A stretch of DNA of 64,000 nt, taken from Bacteroidales bacterium (lineage in GTDB: Bacteria > Bacteroidota > Bacteroidia > Bacteroidales > UBA3824). Shown in pieces: positions 55,879-64,000 of the stretch. The first letter of the stretch is position 1. Each line of letters begins with the position of its first letter. A program made the position numbers and the translations under genes. The notes under the pieces are model-generated. The model did no database searches and had not been told where the DNA came from. It saw only the letters and a program-made list of their open reading frames with translations. Location: positions 1 through 64,000 of the forward strand of contig JAFXZT010000043.1 in assembly GCA_017541145.1 (NCBI GenBank), read 5' to 3'.

Positions 55879-57459
55879 ATGTACATTCAAGATAAAGGTC
55901 TTTATGTAGCTCATTGTGACAACGGCCCCGTAAGCATTATCGGACGCATGGCTAACCGTCACGGACTTATTGCAGGTGCTACCGGTACAGGTAAAACCGT
56001 AACACTGCAAGTATTAGCCGAAACTTTCTGTCAAGCAGGTGTACCATGTTTTATGGCAGACATGAAAGGCGATCTCAGCGGTATCAGTCAACCCGGTACT
56101 ATGAGTAAATTTATCGAAAAACGCAAAGACGAATTCGGAGTTCCTGATCCTCAATTCCAAAACTGTCCCGTAAGATTTTTCGATGTGTTCGGTGAAAAAG
56201 GTCATCCGATGCGTTGTACAGTCAGCGATTTGGGTCCCGACCTCCTCGGACGTTTGCTCGAACTTAATGAAACCCAATCCGGTATATTAAATATAGTGTT
56301 CCGTATTGCCGACGACCGTGGTTTGCTGCTTTTGGACATGAAAGATTTGCGCTCAATGCTCGATTACGTAAGCAAAAACGCATCAGAATTCACCTCTCAA
56401 TACGGAAACATCACAGCACAAAGCGTCGGAGCAATACAACGCTCACTCTTAGCACTCGAAAACCAAGGTGCTGACAAATTCTTCGGCGAACCCTCTTTCG
56501 ATATCTTGGATTTGATTCAGACCGAAGGCGGCAAAGGCGTAATGAATGTGTTGGCAGCCGACAAATTGATGCTCAAACCAAAACTCTATTCTACATTTAT
56601 GCTTTGGTTGATGAGTCAGATTTATGATACATTGCCCGAAGTAGGTGACATGGATTTACCTAAACTCGTATTCTTTTTCGACGAAGCTCACATGTTGTTT
56701 GACGGTACATCAAAATCAATGATTGACAAAATAGAACAAGTAGTAAGATTGATACGAAGCAAAGGCGTAGGAATATATTTTATATCACAAAGTCCGAGCG
56801 ATATACCCGATTCAATACTCGGTCAGCTTGGCAACAGAGTACAACACGCACTTCGCGCTTATACACCAAAAGACAAAAAGACAGTAAAAGCCGCAGCCGA
56901 AAGTTTCCGCGCTAATCCAAACTTCAACACCGAAGAAGCAATACAGTCGTTGGAAACCGGAGAGGCTCTTGTATCATTCCTCGACGAAAAAGGAGCACCC
57001 TCGGTAGTAGAACGTTGCAAAATCCTGTTCCCGCTCAGTCAGATAGGAGCAGTAAACGACACACAGCGACAATTAATTATCAATCAATCACGTATCTACG
57101 GTAAGTACGATAAACCAATTGACCGTGAAAGTGCTTTTGAAATCCTTTTAGCCGAAGCCGAAAAAGCTAAGAAAGAAGCCGAAGACGCCAAGAAAAAAGC
57201 TGAGGAGGAAAAACAAAAAGCCAAAGAAGAAAAAGAAAAAGCAAAAGAGAAAAAGTCATCATCAAAATCTTCATCATCAGGAGGATTTTGGGGCGGTGTT
57301 GTTAAGAGTACAGTAAACACCGTAGCCAAAGAAGCCACCAAAAACATCACCAAAAACATCGGAGGCGGCGGTTCGAGCAAGAAAAAATCAACCAAAAGCT
57401 CATCCGGCGGATTGTTTGACACAATCGTAAGAGGAATATTCGGTAATTTGTTGAAATAA
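55879..57459 (+). CDS. HerA-like ATPase (DUF853 family)
   Basis: 526 aa. Walker A GATGTGKT is at 33-40 and a Walker B-type segment [14 protein letters not shown] is in the middle, followed by [31 protein letters not shown]. This is the DUF853/YjgR branch of HerA/FtsK-type ATPases. Residues ~415-455 form a Lys/Glu/Ala coiled coil, and the tail is Ser/Gly/Lys-rich. Family members are presumed DNA-translocating ATPases, but a firm role is not known. No NurA nuclease gene is adjacent. Confidence 0.92.
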   Translation: MYIQDKGLYVAHCDNGPVSIIGRMANRHGLIAGATGTGKTVTLQVLAETFCQAGVPCFMADMKGDLSGISQPGTMSKFIEKRKDEFGVPDPQFQNCPVRFFDVFGEKGHPMRCTVSDLGPDLLGRLLELNETQSGILNIVFRIADDRGLLLLDMKDLRSMLDYVSKNASEFTSQYGNITAQSVGAIQRSLLALENQGADKFFGEPSFDILDLIQTEGGKGVMNVLAADKLMLKPKLYSTFMLWLMSQIYDTLPEVGDMDLPKLVFFFDEAHMLFDGTSKSMIDKIEQVVRLIRSKGVGIYFISQSPSDIPDSILGQLGNRVQHALRAYTPKDKKTVKAAAESFRANPNFNTEEAIQSLETGEALVSFLDEKGAPSVVERCKILFPLSQIGAVNDTQRQLIINQSRIYGKYDKPIDRESAFEILLAEAEKAKKEAEDAKKKAEEEKQKAKEEKEKAKEKKSSSKSSSSGGFWGGVVKSTVNTVAKEATKNITKNIGGGGSSKKKSTKSSSGGLFDTIVRGIFGNLLK

Positions 57460-57468
57460 GAATTATGA

Positions 57469-57511
57469 TTTCCGCATTTTGATTAATAAATCAAATTGCG
57501 GAATTTTTTTT
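57469..57511 (+). terminator. Terminator of the HerA-like gene
   Basis: A ~15-bp near-perfect stem (TTCCGCATTTTGATT region with AATCAAATTGCGGAA) ends at 57503, followed by eight T. Confidence 0.85.
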
Positions 57512-57527
57512 CTGTTAAATATCTTTA

Positions 57528-57712
57528 GACAAATCGTATAATAATATTGGACAAATCGTTTAATGATATTGGACAAGAGCCGCGAGCATCGCGTCTCTAC
57601 AAACGTGATGCGTTACGTAAAACGGATATGTAGAGCCGCGATGTTCGCGGCTCGGTAGAATTGTTTGTTCAATATCTTTGTACAATCCGTTTAATAATCT
57701 TGGACAAGACTG
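57528..57712. repeat. Composite repeat locus: 22-bp units around a pair of inverted palindromes
   Basis: Units beginning (G)ACAAATCGT repeat at 57528, 57550 and 57572 (22-bp step), and again at 57681 and 57703. Between them 57577-57600 and 57630-57653 are inverted copies matching at 22 of 24 positions, each itself palindromic (GAGCCGCGA/TCGCGGCTC in the right one), around a 29-nt core. No ORF is credible here. Confidence 0.8.
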
Positions 57713-57724
57713 TCTTTGTATAAA

Positions 57725-57741
57725 GCAGGCGAGTCGCCTGC
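57725..57741. repeat. Short GC-rich palindrome
   Basis: GCAGGCGA and TCGCCTGC flank a single G, a perfect 8-bp hairpin without a following T-run. Confidence 0.6.
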
Positions 57742-57767
57742 AATCCAATAATTTGCGAAAAAAAAAT

Positions 57768-58019
57768 ACAGCTTTTGCGCATGTAGCAGTTCCATTGTTT
57801 TTTTTCAATGGCATCGCTACATGTGTTTTTGTTCCGCCTACGAAAAAAATTACAGCTTTTGCGCGTGTAGCAGTTCCATTGTTTTTTTTCAATGGCATCG
57901 CTACATGTGTTTTTGTTCCCTTGCGAAAAAAAATTACAGCTTTTGCGCGTGTTGCAGTTCCATCGTTTTTTTTCAATGGCATCGCTACATGTGTTTTTGT
58001 TCCGCCTACGAAAAAAAAT
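57768..58019. repeat. Three tandem 84-bp units, each folding into a hairpin
   Basis: Units starting ACAGCTTTTGCGC begin at 57768, 57852 and 57936. Each contains CATGTAGC...GCTACATG outer arms and CCATTG/CAATGG inner arms around eight T; the first-position arms vary slightly in copies 2-3. Linkers alternate between TTGCG and CCTACG before an A-run. Because 84 is divisible by three, ORFs run through on both strands, but both are just repeats of ~28 Lys/Phe-rich residues and are not called as genes. Further right, 58021-58202 shows nothing. Confidence 0.9.
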
Positions 58020-58202
58020 TGGTTGTTGTTCGCTGTTTTTCAGTGATTTTGAAAAGAAAAGATGTTAGAAAATAAAGATTTAATGTTTTTTAACATCTTG
58101 TTGTTTATAGTAGATACAGCGATTGTAGAGGCGTTTTTAGTAATTTTTTTTAGTGTTTTACTTCTATTACTGATTGTTTTTATTTTATTCTGTTATATTA
58201 TA

Positions 58203-58234
58203 TTTGTTAATTTCGATTATTTTTTGTATCTTTG
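58203..58234 (+). promoter_or_regulatory. Promoter of the helical-protein gene at 58358
   Basis: TTTG (58203-58206), 20-nt spacer, TATCTTTG (58227-58234), giving a ~117-nt leader. Confidence 0.7.
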
Positions 58235-58357
58235 TATATGATTATTAAATTTAATTAGATGCGATGTTATATTTGTAATGATATAACGGCATATTACTGA
58301 TTGTTTATTAATCGACAGATAACTTTATTTATTAACAATTTTAAATTTTTGAGAATT

Positions 58358-59227
58358 ATGAGACAAATTGAATTTACTAAATCTGCAATTAGCAGATACA
58401 AATGCCAAGAATTGGCGTGTCTTGTCGGTCTTTTGATTGATGAGGCGGTGAAAGTACAGGATGATGTTAACAAAAAACTGATTGACGATGTTAAAAATAG
58501 TCTTTCGGGTTTGATGGATGCATTGTCTAATACTTCTACTGTTGCTATTACTAATTCTATTCATGAATGTAAAAAGTTGATGATTAGTAATAGATTGTGT
58601 ATTAAGATGGCGGCATGCGGTTTTGTTATGCGCTCGGATAAGGCTGTGGCTGAGGCTGCGCTCAAAGTGAAGGAACTTTCTGAGTTGTATCCTTTAAGAA
58701 AGACAACAAGTATTTATCATTTTCTTACTGTTGTTCAGGAATATAAGGAACATCTAAAAGATTTGGGCCTTGAGACTTTGAAGCTGATTGGCGTTGATGA
58801 ATATGTTGACGCTTTGGATAGTTTGTACAACAAGGTAATTGCTCTTTATGATCAGCGTACAGCTTATCGTGTAAGTGTTAAGGGCGTTTTGACATCTTCT
58901 GTGAGTGCCGTCATAGAATCGCTTTGCAGGCTTTTTACGTATGTGAATGGTATTGCTGTTGTGGATGAGGAGCGTTATGCCGTTTTTATCGACACGGTAA
59001 ATGATTATTTTGTTCAGACTGATTATTTGGTACGTCCGCATAATCATACTGTAAAAGACAGTGAACCGGAAGATGCTGAGTCAGAGTCCAATGAGATTGA
59101 GGATAGAGAGTCTGACGATATCGAGGAAGATGATATCGAGGAAGATAATCAATATCAGCTAATGCCGCAACAAGTACATTTAGTAACGGAAAACATGGAT
59201 TTTTCTGAAGATAAAAATTCAGAATGA
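58358..59227 (+). CDS. Helical protein of unknown function (DUF6261-like)
   Basis: 289 aa from the ATG at 58358; a TTG 57 bp upstream is not preferred. Mostly helical with an acidic tail (~225-270) containing a repeated DDIEED motif. The segment LYDQRTAYRVSVKGVLTSSV...DEERYAVFIDTVNDYF resembles the protein at 41058. No signal peptide. It has its own promoter and lies just after the 84-bp hairpin array. Function unknown. Confidence 0.75.
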   Translation: MRQIEFTKSAISRYKCQELACLVGLLIDEAVKVQDDVNKKLIDDVKNSLSGLMDALSNTSTVAITNSIHECKKLMISNRLCIKMAACGFVMRSDKAVAEAALKVKELSELYPLRKTTSIYHFLTVVQEYKEHLKDLGLETLKLIGVDEYVDALDSLYNKVIALYDQRTAYRVSVKGVLTSSVSAVIESLCRLFTYVNGIAVVDEERYAVFIDTVNDYFVQTDYLVRPHNHTVKDSEPEDAESESNEIEDRESDDIEEDDIEEDNQYQLMPQQVHLVTENMDFSEDKNSE

Positions 59228-59391
59228 AATTCTAAATAGTAAGAAAATTATACTGAATACATAGAGGTTTATATTTTTTTCGCGTTTTTCGTGATTTTCG
59301 TAATTTTCGTAATTGGGATAATTTTTAGTTACCTAAAGTAGATTTGAAAATAACATCATTTATATTTAACTAAAGATGTTAAAAAAAACTA

Positions 59392-59399
59392 TATCTTTG
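59392..59399 (+). promoter_or_regulatory. -7 promoter element upstream of truB
   Basis: TATCTTTG without a clear -33. A transcription start near 59406 would leave TTG at 59431 as the first usable start codon. Confidence 0.45.
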
Positions 59400-59430
59400 T
59401 GCTCTAAATCCTAAAATTTTAGTTTGTATT

Positions 59431-60174
59431 TTGAGTCAAAATAGCAATAATCAACAGCAGGAGCAAAAAGACGAGTTTGAATTGGGTAAGGTTTTGGTGT
59501 TTGACAAGCCGCTCGATTGGACTTCGTTTGATATCGTGAACAAAATCCGATATATGCTCAGACACTACAGACATCTTAAAAAGATAAAAGTAGGTCATGC
59601 CGGAACTCTTGACCCCTTGGCTACAGGTATTTTAATTGTATGTACGGGTAAGAAGACTAAGGAAATTACTACTTATCAGGATCATGATAAGGAGTATGTG
59701 GCGAAGGTGAAGCTTGGTGCTACTACGCCGAGTTATGATCTTGAAACTGAGATTGATTCTGTAACTGATGCTTCTCATATTACTGAAAATGAGGTGAAAG
59801 CATGTTTGGAGACTTTTTTGGGCGAACAGGAACAGTATCCTCCGGTGTATTCGGCTAAGAAGATTGACGGAAAGCCTGCGTTTGTCCTTGCTCATCAGGG
59901 TAGGGGCGACGAGGTGAAGATGCGTCCTCATGTTGTTGTGATTCATGAATTGGAGGTTCTCTCTTGGGATGATTCAAATAAGGAGTTTGAATTGCGTGTG
60001 GCATGTTCTAAGGGTACTTATATCCGCTCGTTGGCTCATGATATAGGAAAAAAACTTGGCGTAGGAGCTCATCTTACGGGTTTGAGAAGAACTAAGATTG
60101 GCGAAATTACGCTAAAAGATGCTATTACAATCGAAAATTTTGAAAAAAATTTGGCAGATTCTCAGATTTTTTAG
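59431..60174 (+). CDS. truB: tRNA pseudouridine(55) synthase TruB
   Basis: 247 aa. Catalytic Asp61 in GHAGTLDPLATGILIV, VLVFDKPLDWTSFDIVNKIR at the N-terminus, QYPPVYSAKKIDGKPA and CSKGTYIRSLAHDIG are all TruB hallmarks. It makes pseudouridine 55 in the T-arm of tRNAs. No ATG exists in frame between the upstream stop and the conserved GKVLVF block, so TTG at 59431 is the best start. queA follows 61 bp later. Confidence 0.95.
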   Translation: MSQNSNNQQQEQKDEFELGKVLVFDKPLDWTSFDIVNKIRYMLRHYRHLKKIKVGHAGTLDPLATGILIVCTGKKTKEITTYQDHDKEYVAKVKLGATTPSYDLETEIDSVTDASHITENEVKACLETFLGEQEQYPPVYSAKKIDGKPAFVLAHQGRGDEVKMRPHVVVIHELEVLSWDDSNKEFELRVACSKGTYIRSLAHDIGKKLGVGAHLTGLRRTKIGEITLKDAITIENFEKNLADSQIF

Positions 60175-60235
60175 TTAACTTTGCAGCGATGCAAAATTTT
60201 GTATATATACACAACTTTTTAAAAGAATTAATTAG

Positions 60236-61285
60236 ATGAAGCTATCTAAATTTAAATTTGATCTTCCGGATAAATTGATTGCGCAAACCCCTTCTCCTAA
60301 TAGAGATGAGTGTAAGTTGATGGTTCTCAACAGAGCGAAGAGAACGATTGAACACAAGAAATTTGGTGATATCACTAAGTATTTTGATGAAGGTGATGTG
60401 ATGGTTTTCAACAATTCTAAGGTAATACCTGCTCGTTTGTATGGTAATAAGGAGAAAACCGGCGCAAAGATTGAAGTTTTTTTGTTGAGAGAGCTCAATA
60501 AGGAACAGCGTCTTTGGGATGTGCTTGTGGATCCGGCTCGTAAGATTAGAATTGGTAACAAGTTGTATTTTGGTGAAAACGACAGCCTTGTAGCTGAGGT
60601 GATTGACAACACAACTTCAAGAGGAAGAACGCTCAAGTTTTTGTTTGACGGACAGTACGACGATTTCAAGAAATTATTATATAGTTTGGGCGAGACTCCG
60701 TTGCCTAAATATATTCACCGCCCTGTTACTGAGGAGGATCAGGAACGTTATCAGACTATCTATGCAAGATATGAGGGTGCAGTTGCCGGTCCTGCTGCGG
60801 GTTTCCACTTTAGTAAGAATCTTTTGAAAAAGTTGGAAATTGTGGGTGTTAATTTTGCAGAGATTACTCTTCACATGGGTTTGGGACATCTTAGAAGTGT
60901 TGAGGTAGAGGATCTTACTAAACACAAGATGGATTCTGAACAGATTATGATTAGCGAGAAATGCGCCGAAATGGTGAATAATGCTAAGGATCAGGAAAAG
61001 AAGGTTTGTGCTGTTGGTATTACTACTTTGAGAACTTTGGAAAGTTCGGTTTCTACTAACGGTTATCTTAAACCTTATAATGGTTGGACTAATAAGTTTA
61101 TTTTCCCGCCGTATGATTTTAGTGTTCCGAGTGCTTTGATTACTAATCTTCATCAGCCTTATTCTACGATGTTGATGTCGGCAAGTGCGTTTGTCGGTTT
61201 TGATTTTCTTATTGAGGCTTACAACGAGGCTGTTAAGAAGAAATATATGTTCGGCGATTACGGCGATGCTATGCTTATTTTGTAA
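60236..61285 (+). CDS. queA: tRNA preQ1(34) S-adenosylmethionine ribosyltransferase-isomerase
   Basis: 349 aa. [56 protein letters not shown] and [14 protein letters not shown] are conserved QueA motifs. It transfers the ribosyl part of SAM to preQ1 in tRNA, giving epoxyqueuosine. With truB it forms a tRNA-modification pair, ended by the terminator at 61309. Confidence 0.97.
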   Translation: MKLSKFKFDLPDKLIAQTPSPNRDECKLMVLNRAKRTIEHKKFGDITKYFDEGDVMVFNNSKVIPARLYGNKEKTGAKIEVFLLRELNKEQRLWDVLVDPARKIRIGNKLYFGENDSLVAEVIDNTTSRGRTLKFLFDGQYDDFKKLLYSLGETPLPKYIHRPVTEEDQERYQTIYARYEGAVAGPAAGFHFSKNLLKKLEIVGVNFAEITLHMGLGHLRSVEVEDLTKHKMDSEQIMISEKCAEMVNNAKDQEKKVCAVGITTLRTLESSVSTNGYLKPYNGWTNKFIFPPYDFSVPSALITNLHQPYSTMLMSASAFVGFDFLIEAYNEAVKKKYMFGDYGDAMLIL

Positions 61286-61308
61286 ATGAGATATACGGAA
61301 TATAAAAG

Positions 61309-61338
61309 GAGGTAGTCTGATAAAGGCTACCTCTTTTT
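61309..61338 (+). terminator. Terminator of truB-queA
   Basis: GAGGTAG (61309-61315) pairs with CTACCTC (61327-61333), then TTTTT. Confidence 0.8.
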
Positions 61339-61354
61339 ATATGTTTTTTTTAAA

Positions 61355-61437
61355 ACACGGAAAAACGGAAAATACGAGAAATTAACGGAAATCACGTAAA
61401 ATACGAGAAACTAACGGAAAATACGGAAAATTAACGG
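61355..61437. repeat. Low-complexity ACGGAAAATACGAGAAA repeats
   Basis: The words ACGGAAA and ATACGAGAAA recur; ATACGAGAAA is repeated at a 29-bp step (61372 and 61401). A reverse-complement relative (TTTTCGTGATTTTCGTAATT) lies at about 59285-59312. No coding potential. Confidence 0.55.
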
Positions 61438-61438
61438 T

Positions 61439-61653
61439 GAGACGTTGTACACAACGTCTCTACTCGCATTGAACGGATTGCGTATTATTGTTGAATGAAT
61501 TGCGTATTATTGTTGAATGGATTGCGTATTATCATTGAATTGCGTATTATTGTTGAACGGATTGTGCATTATTATTGTATGAATTGCGTATTATTGTTGA
61601 ACGGATTGTGCGTTATCATTTGATTGCAGTAGAGACGTTGTGTACAACGTCTC
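61439..61653. repeat. Composite repeat: 22-bp array bounded by perfect 25-bp inverted palindromes
   Basis: 61439-61463 and 61629-61653 are exact reverse complements over 25 bp; each is also internally palindromic (GAGACGTTGT/ACAACGTCTC). Between them, TTGAACGGATTGCGTATTAT-type units start at 61469, 61491, 61513, 61535, 61553, 61575 and 61597 (22-bp steps, one of 18). No ORF of note. Confidence 0.9.
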
Positions 61654-61757
61654 AAAATAAAATTATCATAAAACCTCGATAGTTGTAATTTCAAAGTTTT
61701 TAGCGTTTTTTGTAGTTGATAAAAAATATGGATAGGGGAGATGGCGTGGTTTTGGGG

Positions 61758-61782
61758 TGACGCCATGGTATGACGTCTCTAC
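61758..61782. repeat. Degenerate copy of the dispersed palindromic repeat
   Basis: GTGACGCC...GACGTCTCTAC keeps the conserved CGTCTCTAC end, and GACG/CGTC arms flank a CCATGGTATGA centre. It directly precedes a terminator. Confidence 0.5.
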
Positions 61783-61820
61783 AAAAAAAAGAGGTAGTCA
61801 AATGGCTGCCTCTTTTTTTA
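61783..61820. terminator. Bidirectional intrinsic terminator
   Basis: GAGGTAGTC (61791-61799) pairs with GGCTGCCTC (61804-61812) with two G-T pairs and an AAAT loop. Eight A precede and seven T follow, so it can stop the minus-strand transcript from the 42-aa ORF. Confidence 0.75.
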
Positions 61821-61904
61821 TCCCTACTATTGTGTTGTTTTTATAAGCTATAATTAAAGTATGAAGTTTAGTTTTTTTTATTGTTGTTTGTTAAAAACTT
61901 AAAA

Positions 61905-62033
61905 CTAAATTTCGCTATAACTATCGGCACAATCTAAAGCGAGTGTGGCAATCATTTCAGCAAGTGACATTGCATCAGCAGCTTCTGCTCTTTCTACAAC
62001 TTCTTCGAGACTTTCGTTTGCATTTGTATTCAT
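61905..62033 (-). CDS. Putative 42-aa acidic peptide gene
   Basis: ATG at 62031-62033, 42 residues beginning MNTNANESLEEVVERAEAA and containing a single Cys in ALDCADSYSEI. It is rich in Ala and Glu, with codon choice like neighbouring genes, and likely one amphipathic helix. No signal peptide, TM segment or double-Gly leader. An intrinsic terminator lies ~90 nt after the stop. It could be a small regulatory protein or a precursor peptide; nothing around it indicates which. The gap 62034-62324 shows no other gene. Confidence 0.4.
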   Translation of the reverse strand: MNTNANESLEEVVERAEAADAMSLAEMIATLALDCADSYSEI

Positions 62034-62324
62034 GATAATGTAGTGTTTTGTGGTTGTTTATATTATAGTTAACTGTTTTTTGTTTATATAACACGTAATA
62101 TTTCATTTACCCTAATGTAATTTTTCATTTTTTTTTATTTTTTTTATGATTCAGTTTGGAGAGGTATTTTCAACGCATTGAAAAATTATTTTTGGGTATT
62201 TCGTTTCTTTGTTTGTGGAATATTGAGTAATTTTGAATCGAATTTCAAAACAAATGTTAATGAGGTTTGAATGGCTTAGTTTTTGTAAAAACGGATAATA
62301 ACGAATTTTTAGTTAATTTAGATT

Positions 62325-62792
62325 ATGAAAAAAATATTACTCTTTATAATTGCTGTGTTTGTTACTTGCAGTGTTTTCTCTCAAGAGGCACGTCAGGTGA
62401 TTTGGAAAAATGGCGATGAAGTTGTAACTCTGAAGGCTGCTAAGGAAGGGGTTACGATGAAGAGCGGTGACCGTTCGGTTTATTCTAACAGTCAAGCTTC
62501 CGGTAATATCGGTATTGAATGCAGGTTTGAGCCTTCGTCTTTGATGTCGGTGAATGAAGGTAAGGCTGTGGAGTTTGAGGTGAAGTGGTATTATTATATG
62601 AGTACTAAACGTTCTCTTATGAGTACTGCTGTTGTTGCGGTTGATCCTAATACTACGGATAATTATGCTAAGCTTTTGTCTACTAAATCTAATGCAAGAT
62701 CCGGTTGGTGGGAAGTTGTTATTAAGAACAAGATTACAGGTCAGGTTGTAACTTACGCCAATCAAGAGGTTTATCAGATAAAATTGAATTAG
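62325..62792 (+). CDS. Small exported protein of unknown function
   Basis: 155 aa with a Sec signal peptide (MKKILLFIIAVFVTCSVFSQ) and a ~135-residue mature domain that looks all-beta (EFEVKWYYYMSTKRSLMSTAVVAVDP, WWEVVIKNKITGQVV). No lipobox and no T9SS C-terminal domain. Predicted periplasmic. No family recognised. Confidence 0.8.
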   Translation: MKKILLFIIAVFVTCSVFSQEARQVIWKNGDEVVTLKAAKEGVTMKSGDRSVYSNSQASGNIGIECRFEPSSLMSVNEGKAVEFEVKWYYYMSTKRSLMSTAVVAVDPNTTDNYAKLLSTKSNARSGWWEVVIKNKITGQVVTYANQEVYQIKLN

Positions 62793-62905
62793 CTTTTTAC
62801 TTTTGTTTTTACTATGGAATCTCTTTTTGTCAACGAATAGAAACGAATTAAGACGAATTTTTTTATTCAACGAGGATTTTTATTTTCTTACAGGAAATAA
62901 AAATA

Positions 62906-62952
62906 CGAATAAAACGAATATTAATTTTCTGATGTATGATTCGTTTTATTCG
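62906..62952. repeat. Perfect 14-bp inverted repeat
   Basis: CGAATAAAACGAAT (62906-62919) and ATTCGTTTTATTCG (62939-62952) flank a 19-nt loop between the convergent ends of two genes. There is a short T/A-rich flank on each side; it may terminate transcription weakly in both directions. Confidence 0.6.
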
Positions 62953-63011
62953 TTGATAAATTAAAAAACTCAACTTCTTTTTTATCACGGAACATGTTCT
63001 GTAGGTTCCGG

Positions 63012-64000
63012 TTATAAAGATTCCATTTTGTCTAATATTTTGTTTAATAGTTTTGTGTTGATTTTTATTCCTACGGCTAAGGGGTATACTTCGGGGAGCG
63101 TGCCTTTTTTGAATAATGGTGTCGGCGTGTACTGACATGTAAGGCTTATGCCTTTGTAACCGATGCCGGCTAATAGTGAATATTTCCATTGCTGTATTGT
63201 CAGGTCGGAATATTTTATTTGTTTGTTGCGGTCTTTGTTGTCGTCAATCCATATTTGTTTGGTACGGTTGAAACATCTTATGCCGCCTTCTATTCCTAAA
63301 TCTATTGCTAAGATATTTCTGTGGATTGGGATATCAATCTGAAAATCTATCGGGATATTAAATGCTATTGTTCTAAGATTGAATCGTTTGAATTTAATTC
63401 CTTGTTGCTGTTTGGTATAGTCGATTGTTATTGTTTCGTCTTTTACTACGAAATCGAAAGTGTTGCGAAATGAGTAATGATTGATTTCAATATTTCCGGT
63501 GATGAATAGTCCGCATTTCCTTGTTATTTGTATTGGTCTGATATTAAGTGTGTAATCCATTCCGAAACCTCTTGCTATTCGTTGTTCCAGATATTCAGCT
63601 CCTTCGGGTGCGCTAAATCCAAAATCGGAGTTTGTTAATGCATCCCAACGGAATGATATTCCTCCGAAAGTTCCATTGAATTTTAGTATGGGATCAATTA
63701 GTTTTCCTTCTAATCTTTTTGCTATTATGGAATCTAGTTGTTTGCTGCTTATGAAATTTTCCGGTTTTTTGATATTTATGGACAGGATGTCGTCGTTGAA
63801 AGTATATGTTTTTTCTTTTGAGTCTTCAAATTTGTTTAGTCTGTCTATTGCCGAAGTTATGGAATCTATTTGTATTGTAATAGAGTTGATACCGGCATTT
63901 AGTGCTTCTATTTTAAGTGATTGGGATGAAGTGTCAGTGGAGATTGATGATAGAGAATCAATTGCAGATTGAAATTTGTTACGAGCTTTTATTAATTCGT
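63012..64000 (-). CDS. Outer-membrane beta-barrel-like protein, N-terminus outside the window
   Basis: The frame is open from the stop at 63012 to the right edge, giving at least 329 residues. The part near the edge is helical and coiled-coil-like (regularly spaced I/L with Ser/Asp/Asn; RNKFQSAIDSLSSISTDTSS). After ~145 codons comes FRWDALTNSDFGFSAPEGAEYLEQRIARGFGMDYTLNIRPI, then alternating hydrophobic strands ending YPLAVGIKI, typical of a Bacteroidota outer-membrane barrel. The Met at 63560 is internal, not the start. Role unknown. Confidence 0.65.
   Translation of the reverse strand, partial: ELIKARNKFQSAIDSLSSISTDTSSQSLKIEALNAGINSITIQIDSITSAIDRLNKFEDSKEKTYTFNDDILSINIKKPENFISSKQLDSIIAKRLEGKLIDPILKFNGTFGGISFRWDALTNSDFGFSAPEGAEYLEQRIARGFGMDYTLNIRPIQITRKCGLFITGNIEINHYSFRNTFDFVVKDETITIDYTKQQQGIKFKRFNLRTIAFNIPIDFQIDIPIHRNILAIDLGIEGGIRCFNRTKQIWIDDNKDRNKQIKYSDLTIQQWKYSLLAGIGYKGISLTCQYTPTPLFKKGTLPEVYPLAVGIKINTKLLNKILDKMESL

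Noticed and set aside
57560-58046. Long ORFs on both strands through the 84-bp repeats (122 and 140 codons)
   Set aside because: They exist only because the unit length is a multiple of three. Both encode simple repeats of Lys/Phe-rich segments and lack start signals; the DNA is better explained as hairpin repeats.
61439-61653. CRISPR-like array or plasmid iterons
   Set aside because: Units are contiguous without spacers, no cas or rep genes are near, and flanking genes are chromosomal housekeeping genes. An origin function cannot be shown.
63012-63560. A complete 182-aa protein starting at Met 63560
   Set aside because: The same frame is open for another ~146 codons to the window edge and the sequence continues smoothly, so this Met is internal.

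Overview
The window is AT-rich chromosomal DNA from a member of the Bacteroidota, most likely order Bacteroidales. Evidence: a SusC/SusD polysaccharide-utilisation locus (PUL), many lipoproteins, the RprX/RprY two-component pair, the type IX secretion (T9SS) proteins PorX and PorW/SprE, a Bacteroidota-type DUF177-rpmF-fabH-accB-accC cluster, and repeated matches to the Bacteroides-type promoter (TTTG, 19-21 nt, TAnnTTTG). No tRNA, rRNA, CRISPR array, phage or complete insertion sequence was recognised.

Layout. 1-1400: a cut PD-(D/E)XK nuclease-family gene followed by mostly non-coding DNA with strong hairpins. 1414-12125 (minus): a PUL read susC, susD, surface glycan-binding protein, GH16, GH3, with one clear promoter, four helically phased 8-bp boxes upstream, and a stem-loop in three of its intergenic gaps. 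The GH16 plus GH3 pair points to a beta-glucan substrate. 12340-13286: a Panacea-domain antitoxin-like gene coupled to a two-TM membrane protein. 13630-15498: a chemoreceptor-like protein. 15526-19374 (minus): tetR, porX, tsaE, ald. 19602-28953 (plus): rprX, rprY, porW/sprE, a propeller lipoprotein, a SPOR protein, an adenylate cyclase-HD fusion and a DUF2851 protein. 29004-32968 (minus): an exported protein, dnaB and accA. 33419-33600: a possible tiny transcription unit encoding 22 aa. 33658-40981 (plus): a Cache/HAMP/GAF/PAS sensor, then DUF177, rpmF, fabH, accB, accC, bactofilin, atpZ and a second AtpI-like gene.

41058-49315 is more accessory: two helical proteins of unknown function, a 43-bp tandem array, an Na/Pi cotransporter, cysK, an alpha/beta-hydrolase-like protein without its nucleophile, and an nfeD-qmcA pair. 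49495-55603 (minus) is housekeeping: pyrF, prfA, purM, then tsf, rpsB, rpsI, rplM. 55879-61285 (plus) has a HerA-like ATPase, another helical protein, truB and queA. The end holds repeats, a 42-aa ORF, a small exported protein and a cut outer-membrane barrel gene.

The least explained material is non-coding: a dispersed 24-27-bp palindrome ending GTAGAGACG/CGTCTCTAC, 22-bp-period AT-rich repeats combined with it at two loci, a 43-bp array and an 84-bp triple-hairpin array. Two genes (GH16 and the cyclase-HD fusion) have intrinsic-terminator-like hairpins ending just before their start codons.
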